Below are positions 1 through 8,163 of a DNA stretch of 64,000 nucleotides, one piece after another. The DNA is from Nostoc sp. NMS7 (GTDB taxonomy: Bacteria > Cyanobacteriota > Cyanobacteriia > Cyanobacteriales > Nostocaceae): assembly GCF_017115085.1 (NCBI RefSeq), contig NZ_JABXKJ010000246.1, positions 43,779 through 107,778 on the forward strand, given 5' to 3'. Every line of letters starts with the position of its first letter. The first letter of the stretch is position 1. The notes beneath the pieces were generated by a model. That model did not search any database. It was given only the letters and a program-made list of their open reading frames with translations, and had not been told where the DNA came from. A program made the position numbers and the translations under genes.

Positions 1-2
1 AG

Positions 3-365
3 GCAGAAACAATTATTACCTGTACTTGTAACCGATGTTTGCAGCAATACAATCGACGTTTAGGGCTTGATACGAAGGAAATCATTTGGTTAGACGAAAC
101 TGCAAATCAGCTAAATGACTTGCCCTTAGAAAGGGAAGTGGTTCTGGAAGAATTGCTTGAAACTCTACCGCCGGATGGTTATTTTTATCCTAACGAATGG
201 CTGTATGAGCAGATGTCCTTAGCAGTTCCCCAGCGTCAGCTGTGCGATCGCAATTGTCCAGGTATTCCTGTAAGTAGTACTGTTGATAGTTCTGATAATT
301 CTGAGACTCCAGTTGATAACCGTTGGGCTTCTCTGGAAGCACTGAAAAAGCAACTTCCAGGATAG
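3..365 (+). CDS. YceD/DUF177-family protein, 5' end outside window
   Basis: The frame is open from the first bases of the window, so the gene begins upstream. The visible part starts with a C-x-C-x2-C cluster (TCTCNRC), continues with an acidic stretch containing WLDE, and ends in the pattern RWASLEALKK. This order (Cys pair, WLDE, hydrophobic LPP segment, final x-SLEALK) is that of the YceD/DUF177 family, which is often encoded next to rpmF in other bacteria and is linked to rRNA/ribosome function. The role in cyanobacteria is not established. It ends with TAG and is followed by a strong terminator. Family assignment is fairly secure; function is inference. Confidence 0.8.
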   Translation, partial: AETIITCTCNRCLQQYNRRLGLDTKEIIWLDETANQLNDLPLEREVVLEELLETLPPDGYFYPNEWLYEQMSLAVPQRQLCDRNCPGIPVSSTVDSSDNSETPVDNRWASLEALKKQLPG

Positions 366-453
366 TAAGACGCGTTACAGTGCATCACTTTTTCACTTTT
401 AGTCTTACAACTTATGCAGTAGTTTACTAGGCTAATCTATGACATTTCCATAG

Positions 454-486
454 AAACCCGGCTTCTCTAAGAGACCGGGTTTTTTC
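454..486 (+). terminator. Intrinsic terminator after the DUF177 gene
   Basis: The inverted repeat AAACCCGG / CCGGGTTT surrounds a 13-base loop and runs into a T tract. It lies about 90 bases after the stop codon and closes the first transcription unit before the AT-rich gene that follows. Confidence 0.85.
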
Positions 487-553
487 CGTTTTACTTGGCA
501 AAATAAGTTAAATTGCCAATAATAGAATTAACTTAGTCAATAAATAATACAAA

Positions 554-2512
554 ATGTTTATCAAGAAGCTACAAGTATTTAACTATAAGTCATATCTCGA
601 CTCTGGCCTAATGGAATTTTCACCAGGTGTTAATATTATTGTTGGGCGAAATAATGCAGGAAAAACATCTTTACTTGAGGTACTAAAGCTAGATTTTGAA
701 AATCATCCTCACAGAAGTTTAAAGACTTTACCAAATAAGCTTTCGAGTATACAAGAAGAATCGAAAATACAAATTACTTTGCATATTGAAAAGGAAGAAT
801 TGCGAAATTTGATAAAAAATTTATCTATTATTGGAATTCCTAGAGCAGCAACTGAAAAGTATTATTTTTTTGCTGATAAATATGAATATGAGCCAAATGA
901 TTATCATGACCAATATATGAGCGCTATCGACGAATCTATGAGATACGCTGTTAGACAATTTAAATATTTTTTAGAAAATCCTGATTTTATACAGACAAGT
1001 TTATCTTTGCAGCCTAATATAAAAATGGAGAATAAAAGTTTAATAAAATTACTTAATTTTGAAACATATAAACAAGCTTTTAAGAAAGTATTTTATAAAA
1101 TTAAATATGATGATAGTGACAATATAGTTCTTGAAGAGATTACTTATTCGGATGATGACGGTATTGTAGAAGAACCTTTTGTTAATTATAGTGGAAAAAT
1201 TCAAGAAAGCATAGGTTATAAATTATTTGATAAATTTCAAAATCGCATTTATAGATTTCAGGCTGAACGTCTAAATATTGGGATTTGCAAATGTGAGAGC
1301 AAAGCTGATATAAACCTAAAATCAAACGCTTATAATCTTGCCGAGGTACTCTTTATATTGCAGGGTAAAATTCCAGGAATGTTTGCTCAGTTCAATAAAT
1401 TAGTTTCAGATATTTTGCCGGAAATAAAATGGATATCTGTTGTAATGAGAGATGATACAAATGTTGAAATCCTGGTTTGGAATACAGATAATCTTCACAG
1501 AAATGATTTATCACTTCCTCTTTCATCCTGTGGAAGTGGAGTTAGTCAAGTACTAGCTATTTTGTATATTCTAGTTTCTTCTGAAGAACATAGAACGTTA
1601 ATTATTGATGAACCACAATCTTTTTTACATCCAGGTGCAGCTAAAAAACTTATAGAAACTATTAAACAATTTCCGCAGCACCAATATTTTATTGCTACTC
1701 ATTCGCCAGAAATTATCGCATCTGCGAATCCATCTACTATTGTCAAGCTTCAATATCAAGATTGTGAAACAACTGCATTAGTAATAAATCCAAAAGAGAT
1801 AAAGTCACAAAACGAAATTTTAGCTGAACTTGGAGTTAGGTTATCCGACGTTTTCGGTGCTGATAGTATTCTCTGGGTGGAAGGACAAACTGAGGAGATA
1901 TGTTTTCCACTGATATTGGAGAAAGTTGCAATAACAACATTAATGGGTATTAAAATTTTATCTGTCAATAGCACTGATGCTCTTTTGGATGGAAAACGGT
2001 CTGACCTGGTTTTTGATATTTATAAAAAACTCACAACGGGAGCAACTCTGTTTCCGCCAGCCATTGGATTTATATTCGATAGAGAAAGTAAGACAGAAAC
2101 AAAGATTAAAGAACTAGAGAAGAGAGGTGTGACTTTCTTACGCCTACCCATGTATGAAAATTATCTACTTGATCCTGAAGCTATATCACTGACAATTAAT
2201 CAAGAAGTTACATGGTTAGAAATACATATTAGCATTACTCAGGTTCAGGAATATCTTGACAAAATAAAACAGGAAAAATCCTATCTGCTTCAAAGTGTAA
2301 AAAGAGAAGAAGTGTCAGAGAATAATTGGTTATCTAAGATTCACGGTGCAAATATACTTTCAAGTTTATTTCAAGACTTATGTGAGAATAAATTGGAATT
2401 TAGAAAGACTAAACACTCTAAAAAGCTTACAGAATGGCTAGTTGAAAATAAACCTGATTTCTTGTCTGAACTGGCTGAAGAATTAAGAAATTTTTTACAT
2501 AAAAATCAGTAG
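554..2512 (+). CDS. OLD-family-like ATPase with TOPRIM nuclease domain
   Basis: The 652-residue protein has an ABC/RecF-type ATPase: Walker A GRNNAGKTS at residues 31-39, a GSG signature-like stretch in the middle, Walker B LIIDEP at 349-354 and the H-loop motif ATHSPE near 381-386. A TOPRIM-like region follows, with WVEG (Glu 443) and the acidic DRE (Asp 509, Glu 511). This order is that of class 1 OLD nucleases, which act in phage defence or DNA repair. No reverse transcriptase, UvrD-like helicase or separate TOPRIM gene is adjacent, so a Gabija or retron system is not supported; a fused PARIS-like protein remains possible. Codon use is much more AT-rich than in the neighbours, and the gene sits between two conserved cyanobacterial genes, suggesting acquisition by transfer. 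Nuclease activity is inferred. Confidence 0.8.
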   Translation: MFIKKLQVFNYKSYLDSGLMEFSPGVNIIVGRNNAGKTSLLEVLKLDFENHPHRSLKTLPNKLSSIQEESKIQITLHIEKEELRNLIKNLSIIGIPRAATEKYYFFADKYEYEPNDYHDQYMSAIDESMRYAVRQFKYFLENPDFIQTSLSLQPNIKMENKSLIKLLNFETYKQAFKKVFYKIKYDDSDNIVLEEITYSDDDGIVEEPFVNYSGKIQESIGYKLFDKFQNRIYRFQAERLNIGICKCESKADINLKSNAYNLAEVLFILQGKIPGMFAQFNKLVSDILPEIKWISVVMRDDTNVEILVWNTDNLHRNDLSLPLSSCGSGVSQVLAILYILVSSEEHRTLIIDEPQSFLHPGAAKKLIETIKQFPQHQYFIATHSPEIIASANPSTIVKLQYQDCETTALVINPKEIKSQNEILAELGVRLSDVFGADSILWVEGQTEEICFPLILEKVAITTLMGIKILSVNSTDALLDGKRSDLVFDIYKKLTTGATLFPPAIGFIFDRESKTETKIKELEKRGVTFLRLPMYENYLLDPEAISLTINQEVTWLEIHISITQVQEYLDKIKQEKSYLLQSVKREEVSENNWLSKIHGANILSSLFQDLCENKLEFRKTKHSKKLTEWLVENKPDFLSELAEELRNFLHKNQ

Positions 2513-2531
2513 TTATTTTTATACTGATTAT

Positions 2532-2669
2532 CTAATCCCAATCACCACAACCGAGCGATCGCTCACCTTTAAAAACTATCTCACATATAGCGATCGCACT
2601 GGCAACCCCTATGAACTCGTAGATGTTGGTTTTTTAGTTGTTAGAGGCGATACAAAGAAAGAACAATGA
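2532..2669 (+). pseudogene. Uma2-like endonuclease N-terminal remnant
   Basis: An open stretch reads IPITTERSLTFKNYLTY, then NPYELVD, then a hydrophobic LVV, and stops at TGA. This matches the usual start of cyanobacterial Uma2-family (DUF820) proteins (LTFEEYL ... RYELVDGEL), but there is no good start codon, the pattern slips after ELVD, and the rest of the roughly 190-residue protein is absent. It is read as a decayed fragment left between the OLD-like gene and ycf46. Confidence 0.5.
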
Positions 2670-2696
2670 GAGAATAACTAATAACCACAGCTATAT

Positions 2697-4208
2697 ATGA
2701 ACTTTCGTGAAGAGTTTAAACTGCTGCTACGCGCCCGCTACCCTTTAATTTATATTCCCACCTATGAGGAGGAGCGGGTAGAAGCAGCTATCCGGGAAGA
2801 AGCAACCAACCAGGGTAATCGCCCAGTGTATACTTGGGATTTTGTCGATGGCTACCAGGGAAACCCCAATGATGCTGGGTTTGGGCGGCGTAATCCGTTG
2901 CAAGCTTTAGAATTTATCGAAAAATTACCAGCTTCGGCACCTGCGGTATTGATTCTACGAGATTATCATCGCTTTTTAGATGATGTTGCGATCGCCCGCA
3001 AACTCCGCAATCTCGCCCGACTCCTGAAGTCGCAACCAAAAAATGTTGTCCTACTGTCGCCACGCATCGCCATTCCTGACGACTTAACCGAAGTGCTGAC
3101 AGTTGTCGAGTTCCCGTTACCCGCCGCCGCAGAAATTAAAACTGAGGTAGAACGCTTACTACAAAGCACTGGTAACTCCCTTTCTGGGAAAGTTTTAGAT
3201 GACTTAGTGCTATCTTGTCAAGGACTTTCGATGGAACGGATTCGCCGGGTTTTGGCAAAAGCGATCGCTACCCACGGAGAATTGCAACCAGAAGACGTGG
3301 ATCTGGTTTTGGAAGAAAAGCGCCAAACTATCCGCCAAACTCAAATCCTGGACTTCTACCCCGCTACTGAGCAAATTTCTGATATAGGCGGACTGGATAA
3401 CCTCAAAGACTGGCTGATTCGGCGGGGAGGCTCCTTTACTGAGAAGGCGCGACAGTACGGATTACCGCACCCCCGTGGTTTAATGTTGGTGGGTATTCAG
3501 GGAACTGGTAAATCGTTAACGGCAAAAGCGATCGCTCATCACTGGCATTTACCCTTGCTACGTCTGGATGTGGGAAGGTTATTTGGTGGTTTGGTAGGTG
3601 AATCAGAATCTCGGACTCGCCAAATGATCCAAGTAGCTGAAGCCCTTGCTCCCTGTATTTTGTGGATTGATGAAATAGATAAAGCCTTTGCCGGAGTTGG
3701 TAGCAAAGGTGATGCCGGAACAGCCAGCCGTGTGTTTGGCACATTTATTAACTGGCTAGCCGAAAAAAGCTCACCCGTGTTTGTCGTCGCCACCGCCAAC
3801 GACATCCAAGCCTTACCGCCGGAAATGCTCCGTAAGGGGCGATTTGATGAAATTTTCTTTGTGGGTTTGCCTACCCAAGAAGAGAGAAAAGCAATTTATG
3901 ATGTTCATTTATCCCGATTGCGTCCCCATAACTTGAAAAGTTATGACATCGACAGGCTAGCTTATGAAACGCCCGATTTTTCTGGGGCAGAGATTGAGCA
4001 AACTTTAATTGAAGCGATGCATATTGGATTTAGCCAAAACCGCGACTTTGCTACCGACGACATTTTAGAAGCCGCCAGTCAGATCATCCCCTTGGCGCGA
4101 ACTGCTGTAGAGCAAATTCAGCAACTCCAAGAATGGGCGGCGGCTGGGAGAGCGCGTTTAGCATCGAAACACAGTCCTTTAAGCGATCGCCTCCGGCGCA
4201 CTCCGTAA
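2697..4208 (+). CDS. ycf46: Ycf46-type AAA ATPase
   Basis: The 503-residue protein has an N-terminal domain typical of Ycf46 (residues 1-210, beginning MNFREEFKLLLRARYPLIY) and a C-terminal AAA+ module with Walker A GIQGTGKS at 266-273, Walker B WIDEID with Asp 325 and Glu 326, and a sensor-1 region VATAND. Ycf46 is conserved in cyanobacteria and red-algal plastids and has been linked to inorganic carbon use; the client is not known. The start at 2697 gives a full-length product. In this window it sits downstream of the DUF177 gene, separated only by the AT-rich insertion-like region. Confidence 0.93.
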   Translation: MNFREEFKLLLRARYPLIYIPTYEEERVEAAIREEATNQGNRPVYTWDFVDGYQGNPNDAGFGRRNPLQALEFIEKLPASAPAVLILRDYHRFLDDVAIARKLRNLARLLKSQPKNVVLLSPRIAIPDDLTEVLTVVEFPLPAAAEIKTEVERLLQSTGNSLSGKVLDDLVLSCQGLSMERIRRVLAKAIATHGELQPEDVDLVLEEKRQTIRQTQILDFYPATEQISDIGGLDNLKDWLIRRGGSFTEKARQYGLPHPRGLMLVGIQGTGKSLTAKAIAHHWHLPLLRLDVGRLFGGLVGESESRTRQMIQVAEALAPCILWIDEIDKAFAGVGSKGDAGTASRVFGTFINWLAEKSSPVFVVATANDIQALPPEMLRKGRFDEIFFVGLPTQEERKAIYDVHLSRLRPHNLKSYDIDRLAYETPDFSGAEIEQTLIEAMHIGFSQNRDFATDDILEAASQIIPLARTAVEQIQQLQEWAAAGRARLASKHSPLSDRLRRTP

Positions 4209-4321
4209 ACAGACTCAGTTGGCAGCTACAATAATCAGTTAGTCAATAATTACTAGTTAATAGTCAACAGTTAATCATGAATTAATATTGACTATTGACC
4301 ACTGATGATCAAATTTTAACT

Positions 4322-4816
4322 ATGTTGTCTGGCTTAACAAAATTTATCCTTGGGTTTTTATTAGCGATCGCTGTGTTAATCGGTGGCGGTGTTGCAGTTG
4401 CACTCTATTTCATGAATCGCACTGGCATACCCCCAGCCAAACCCGTTTTTTCCAATGATACCCCCTCGGTAAAAGCCCAAGCTCCAAAAGCAACCGAGAC
4501 TGGAGCAGGTAAACCTACCCTTACATCTGGGACGAATACTAAATCTTCTCCCAGATCAACTTCTACTCCCACTCCCACTGAATCACCAAAAGCATTGCCA
4601 TCGGGAGCTTACCGAGGGCGTGTTAGTTGGCGTGAAGGCTTGAGTTTGCGATCGCAACCAAATCAAGAAGCTGAAAAAATTGGTGGGGTTGGTTTTAATC
4701 AAAAAATTATTGTTTTGTCAGAAAGCGAGGACAAATCCTGGCAAAAGATCCGTTTGGAAGGTAGCGAACAAGAAGGTTGGGTGAAAGCAGGTAATACTGA
4801 AAAAGTTGATCAATAA
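4322..4816 (+). CDS. Membrane-anchored bacterial SH3-domain protein
   Basis: The product has about 164 residues: an N-terminal membrane segment (about residues 8-30, FILGFLLAIAVLIGGGVAV), a Pro/Thr/Ser-rich linker, and an SH3b domain in the last 70 residues (SLRSQPN ... KIIVLSES ... GWVKAGN). Such domains usually bind peptidoglycan or wall peptides outside the membrane. The ATG at 4322 is preferred over an in-frame TTG at 4295, which would add nine polar residues. It lies 113 bases after ycf46 in the same orientation. Substrate unknown. Confidence 0.8.
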   Translation: MLSGLTKFILGFLLAIAVLIGGGVAVALYFMNRTGIPPAKPVFSNDTPSVKAQAPKATETGAGKPTLTSGTNTKSSPRSTSTPTPTESPKALPSGAYRGRVSWREGLSLRSQPNQEAEKIGGVGFNQKIIVLSESEDKSWQKIRLEGSEQEGWVKAGNTEKVDQ

Positions 4817-4883
4817 TAGCTTAAAAAATCAGAGCAAATAGCAGAACCACAAACGGGAAGACTAGACCAAAAATCAGATGTGT

Positions 4884-6650
4884 CTATTGAATAACTTCAT
4901 CTGGAGCTACTTGAGATTTATTTCCCACCAAACCGGAAGTATGTATCAATACATCAATTGGAAGGTCAATTTGAAAATTAGTTCCTTGTTCCTTGACCGA
5001 AATACAGTTGAGCTTACCACCATGTGTTTTAACGACAATCTGATAGCTAATTGATAACCCCAATCCAGTTCCTTGTCCAACTGGTTTAGTTGTGAAAAAT
5101 GGATCATATATTTTATTTTGCACATCTTCACTAATGCCAGAACCATTATCAAAAATCTGAATGTTGATCCAACCGACTTGATGAACAGTTGTTGTAATCC
5201 GAATTAAAGGTGTAAAACTGGACTGCAATGTGATGTTAGTCAGCTTTTCTTGTAACACATCAATGGCATTTGTCAGGATGTTGAAAAATACTTGATTCAA
5301 CTGTCCTGGATAACAATTGATTAGGGGTAAATTACCATATTCTTTAATTACAACAATTTCTGGTCGATTGTTTGGCGCATAACTAAGACGGTTCTGAAGA
5401 ATCAGTAGTGCCGAATTCAGCCCTTCGTGGATGTCCACAGCCTTCAATTGTGCCTCGTCTAAACGAGAAAAGTTACGCAGGGATTCCACAATATATTTAA
5501 TTCGTATGGCTCCAGCTTGCATTGAGTTGAGTAGTTTAGGTAAATCTTCTCGCAAAAATGGTAGATCAATAGACTCTAGTTGAGCTTGAACCGCAAGTAC
5601 TGGAGTTGGATAATGTTGCTCATAGGTATTGATTAATTCTAAAAGTTGTCGCAGATAAATTTCCATATGAAACAGGTTTCCATAAATGAAGTTAGCAGGA
5701 TTGTTAATCTCATGAGCAACTCCCGCTACCATTTGTCCTAAAGACGACATTTTTTCTGTTTGAATAAATTGCATTTGAGCTTTCTGAAGTGCCAATATCG
5801 CTATCTCTAATTCTTTAGACCGAGATTCAGCTAAAGCAGCTAGCGCTTCTTGGTTTTGTAAGGCTTGTTTGAGACATTCTTCCTTTTCTTTAAGATCAGC
5901 TGTTTTGACTAGTTGAACACTCAATTGTTCGTTGAAAAAAGATGTGAGCAGCGTCCATCCTAGAAGGAGTAATGTAAATAAGCCAATAATTGCAGCTATC
6001 CAATAGGTTGTAGCGGTATCAACTGCCGAAAACTCCACTGATTCGATGACTGAAAAATGGGTAGCCATCATCCCCATGTAGTGCATTGAGGGAATGGCTG
6101 CACCCATGAGAATTGCAGCGCAAATTCTCAAAAAGCTTCCTGTTAGTGTACTATTAGCTCTGAGGTTAAACCCCACCCAGAGGGCAACCAGTGAGATGAG
6201 AATGGCGATCGCAATAGACAGTGCAACCACACTCAAGTCATAGGAGATTTTGGCTGGTAAACGAATAGCAGCCATACCCATGTAGTGCATTGCACTAATC
6301 CCTATGCCCATGATCAGGCTACCACTTAACAACCGCAAAATCCCAAATTCTGGCTGGCTAACTAGGTACAGGGCTAATCCAGAGGCGAAAATTGCAGGTA
6401 GTACCGAAATCAAAACTGTTAACCAGTCATAGTCAATTGGAATCGGCAGACTGAACGCCAGCATCGCAATAAAATGCATTGCCCAAATGCCGATTCCCAT
6501 AGCGATCGCTCCCCCTAGCAGCCACCGCCACCGTGACTGCGATTTAGCGTCTGTGACTCTTCTTGCTAGATCGAGTGTGGTGTAAGCCGTAAGCATGGCG
6601 ATCGCAATGGAAAATAAGACTAAGTGAATATCGTAGATACCGTGGAGCAT
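4884..6650 (-). CDS. MHYT-domain sensor histidine kinase
   Basis: The 588-residue protein starts with seven predicted membrane helices carrying three MHYT-type motifs (WAMHFIAM, SAMHYMGM, SMHYMGM), proposed to bind a metal and sense a diatomic gas or redox state. A short coiled coil follows, then a HisKA dimerisation/phosphoacceptor domain (GVAHEINNP, His 313) and an HATPase domain with N box NILTNAIDVL, G1 box DNGSGI and G2 box GQGTGLGLS. It is therefore a complete membrane kinase. No response regulator is adjacent, so its partner must be elsewhere. The HisKA/HATPase type resembles the nitrogen-regulation-like cyanobacterial kinases. Confidence 0.92.
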   Translation of the reverse strand: MLHGIYDIHLVLFSIAIAMLTAYTTLDLARRVTDAKSQSRWRWLLGGAIAMGIGIWAMHFIAMLAFSLPIPIDYDWLTVLISVLPAIFASGLALYLVSQPEFGILRLLSGSLIMGIGISAMHYMGMAAIRLPAKISYDLSVVALSIAIAILISLVALWVGFNLRANSTLTGSFLRICAAILMGAAIPSMHYMGMMATHFSVIESVEFSAVDTATTYWIAAIIGLFTLLLLGWTLLTSFFNEQLSVQLVKTADLKEKEECLKQALQNQEALAALAESRSKELEIAILALQKAQMQFIQTEKMSSLGQMVAGVAHEINNPANFIYGNLFHMEIYLRQLLELINTYEQHYPTPVLAVQAQLESIDLPFLREDLPKLLNSMQAGAIRIKYIVESLRNFSRLDEAQLKAVDIHEGLNSALLILQNRLSYAPNNRPEIVVIKEYGNLPLINCYPGQLNQVFFNILTNAIDVLQEKLTNITLQSSFTPLIRITTTVHQVGWINIQIFDNGSGISEDVQNKIYDPFFTTKPVGQGTGLGLSISYQIVVKTHGGKLNCISVKEQGTNFQIDLPIDVLIHTSGLVGNKSQVAPDEVIQ

Positions 6651-6839
6651 GAGCTTGAATATTATCCGCGATTCAATGGAAGACTAAACCTACTATTTAT
6701 CTGCGTTGCTCATGCTATGAAACCCAGATGGGTGTAGCAAAAATTTTTTCAGGCAAATAGAAAACAAGCTTCCAAAGCTTTACATTGCTTATTATTCCCC
6801 CGACAAAAGCTTGTATTTCATATCAGCTTGGAAAATTTC

Positions 6840-6870
6840 TTGTAAAGAATCATACAAAAATAAATATAAT
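6840..6870 (+). promoter_or_regulatory. Possible promoter of the peptidoglycan-binding protein gene
   Basis: TTGTAA at 6840-6845 and TATAAT at 6865-6870 are spaced by 19 bases, about 50 bases before the GTG start. The -10 is perfect, the spacing is slightly long. Inferred from pattern only. Confidence 0.4.
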
Positions 6871-6918
6871 ACAGAGCAAATGGTATAGTCTCCTATAGCC
6901 ATAACTTGAAAAAAGCAA

Positions 6919-8145
6919 GTGAAAACAGGGGTAGATAGCTATTTAACTAAGCTCGCCTCAGTCTCCGAGGCATCCGAAAGTGTCAGGGTTGTTCCTAGCC
7001 TAGCTAATTTAAAATTTTTGAATAGGAAAAAGTTATCTAGCCGTGCGGCCATACGTCTTTTGTGTGTGGCACTGACTATGGGGCTTTTAAGTATAACTGG
7101 GAAGGCTTTAGGACTTCAGAAAATAGGAAGTAGTGGGGCTGAAGTTGCCAGTAGCCAGAGATGTTTAAAAAAGTTAGGCTACTTTAACGGCCCGGTGAGT
7201 GGTAAGTTTGCTAGCTTGACTCAAAATGCTGTGAGCAAATTCCAGCAAGCCAATAGAATATCTGCTGATGGAGTTGTGGGTATAAGTACTCAACGAGCCT
7301 TGCAACGAGCCTGTCAAGGTAGAACTTCGAGTACAAATACCAGGGGCGCATCGGTTAGGCGCAGCCCCACCCAGGCATCGACTCCAGGCAGAACAAGTCT
7401 GTCTACTCAACAAGTGAAAGAACTACAAGTGCGTTTGCGGCAGCTAGGTTATTTTAAGACTAATCTGACTGGGAAAATTGGCCCAAAGACTAGAGAAGCT
7501 GTAATTGCATTCCAGCGAAATTATCGCTTACCTGTTGATGGCATCGCCAATGCTCAAGTTTTGCAGTCAGTGCGTAGTGCCTCCACGGTTGGATATACTA
7601 CTCAACAACCAGGCAGAAATTATCTGACTGTAGGCGATCGCGGAGAAAATGTCAGATTAGTTCAAGAGCGTTTATCGCAGTTCGGCTTCTCTAATACCAA
7701 TCCTGATGGCTTTTTCAACGATTATACCAGACAATCTGTGATTGCATTCCAGCAATCTTCTCGACTTAATTCTACTGGAAATGTAGATTGGCAAACTTGG
7801 CAAGCTTTAGGGTTGAATAGCACGACGGTAAGCAATTATACTGAGGCTAATGATTATGTATTATCTCAGACTCGCCGCGATGTATTACCTCCTACTAATG
7901 ACTATGTAGTACCTGTTACCAATGGCAACACATTAGTTGCTAATAATCCCTACAGAGTAATAGTACCAATTTCCAGTAATGATACTCTGATTAAAGTGCA
8001 ACAGTATCTACCCAATGCTGTCACAGAGCAATCGGGTCTAGGGGATTATGTGAATGCTGGGGCATTTAGCGATCGCACCCAAGCCGAAATGCTAACGAAA
8101 AAGCTCCGCTCATTAGGTCTTGATGCACGGGTAAAATACAATTAA
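6919..8145 (+). CDS. Peptidoglycan-binding repeat protein with SPOR-like C terminus
   Basis: The 408-residue product starts at GTG; no better ATG precedes the first domain. A hydrophobic segment near residues 45-65 could be a signal/anchor. Three peptidoglycan-binding (PG_binding_1) units follow, each with the pattern V-x2-VQxxLxxLGYF ... T-x2-AV-x-FQ-x-R/Y ... DG: about residues 75-130, 160-215 and 232-295. The last 70 residues (YVNAGAFSDRTQAEMLTKKL) resemble a SPOR domain, which binds denuded glycan strands. No catalytic domain is visible, so the protein probably targets or scaffolds wall machinery in the periplasm. Confidence 0.82.
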   Translation: MKTGVDSYLTKLASVSEASESVRVVPSLANLKFLNRKKLSSRAAIRLLCVALTMGLLSITGKALGLQKIGSSGAEVASSQRCLKKLGYFNGPVSGKFASLTQNAVSKFQQANRISADGVVGISTQRALQRACQGRTSSTNTRGASVRRSPTQASTPGRTSLSTQQVKELQVRLRQLGYFKTNLTGKIGPKTREAVIAFQRNYRLPVDGIANAQVLQSVRSASTVGYTTQQPGRNYLTVGDRGENVRLVQERLSQFGFSNTNPDGFFNDYTRQSVIAFQQSSRLNSTGNVDWQTWQALGLNSTTVSNYTEANDYVLSQTRRDVLPPTNDYVVPVTNGNTLVANNPYRVIVPISSNDTLIKVQQYLPNAVTEQSGLGDYVNAGAFSDRTQAEMLTKKLRSLGLDARVKYN

Positions 8146-8163
8146 CTAATTCGTAATTCGTAA

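Noticed and set aside
1756..1974. Minus-strand frame inside the OLD-like gene
   Set aside because: Shadow of the stronger plus-strand frame, which carries complete ATPase and TOPRIM motifs.
554..2512. Gabija, retron or two-gene PARIS system
   Set aside because: No UvrD-like helicase, reverse transcriptase or separate TOPRIM gene lies beside the ATPase.
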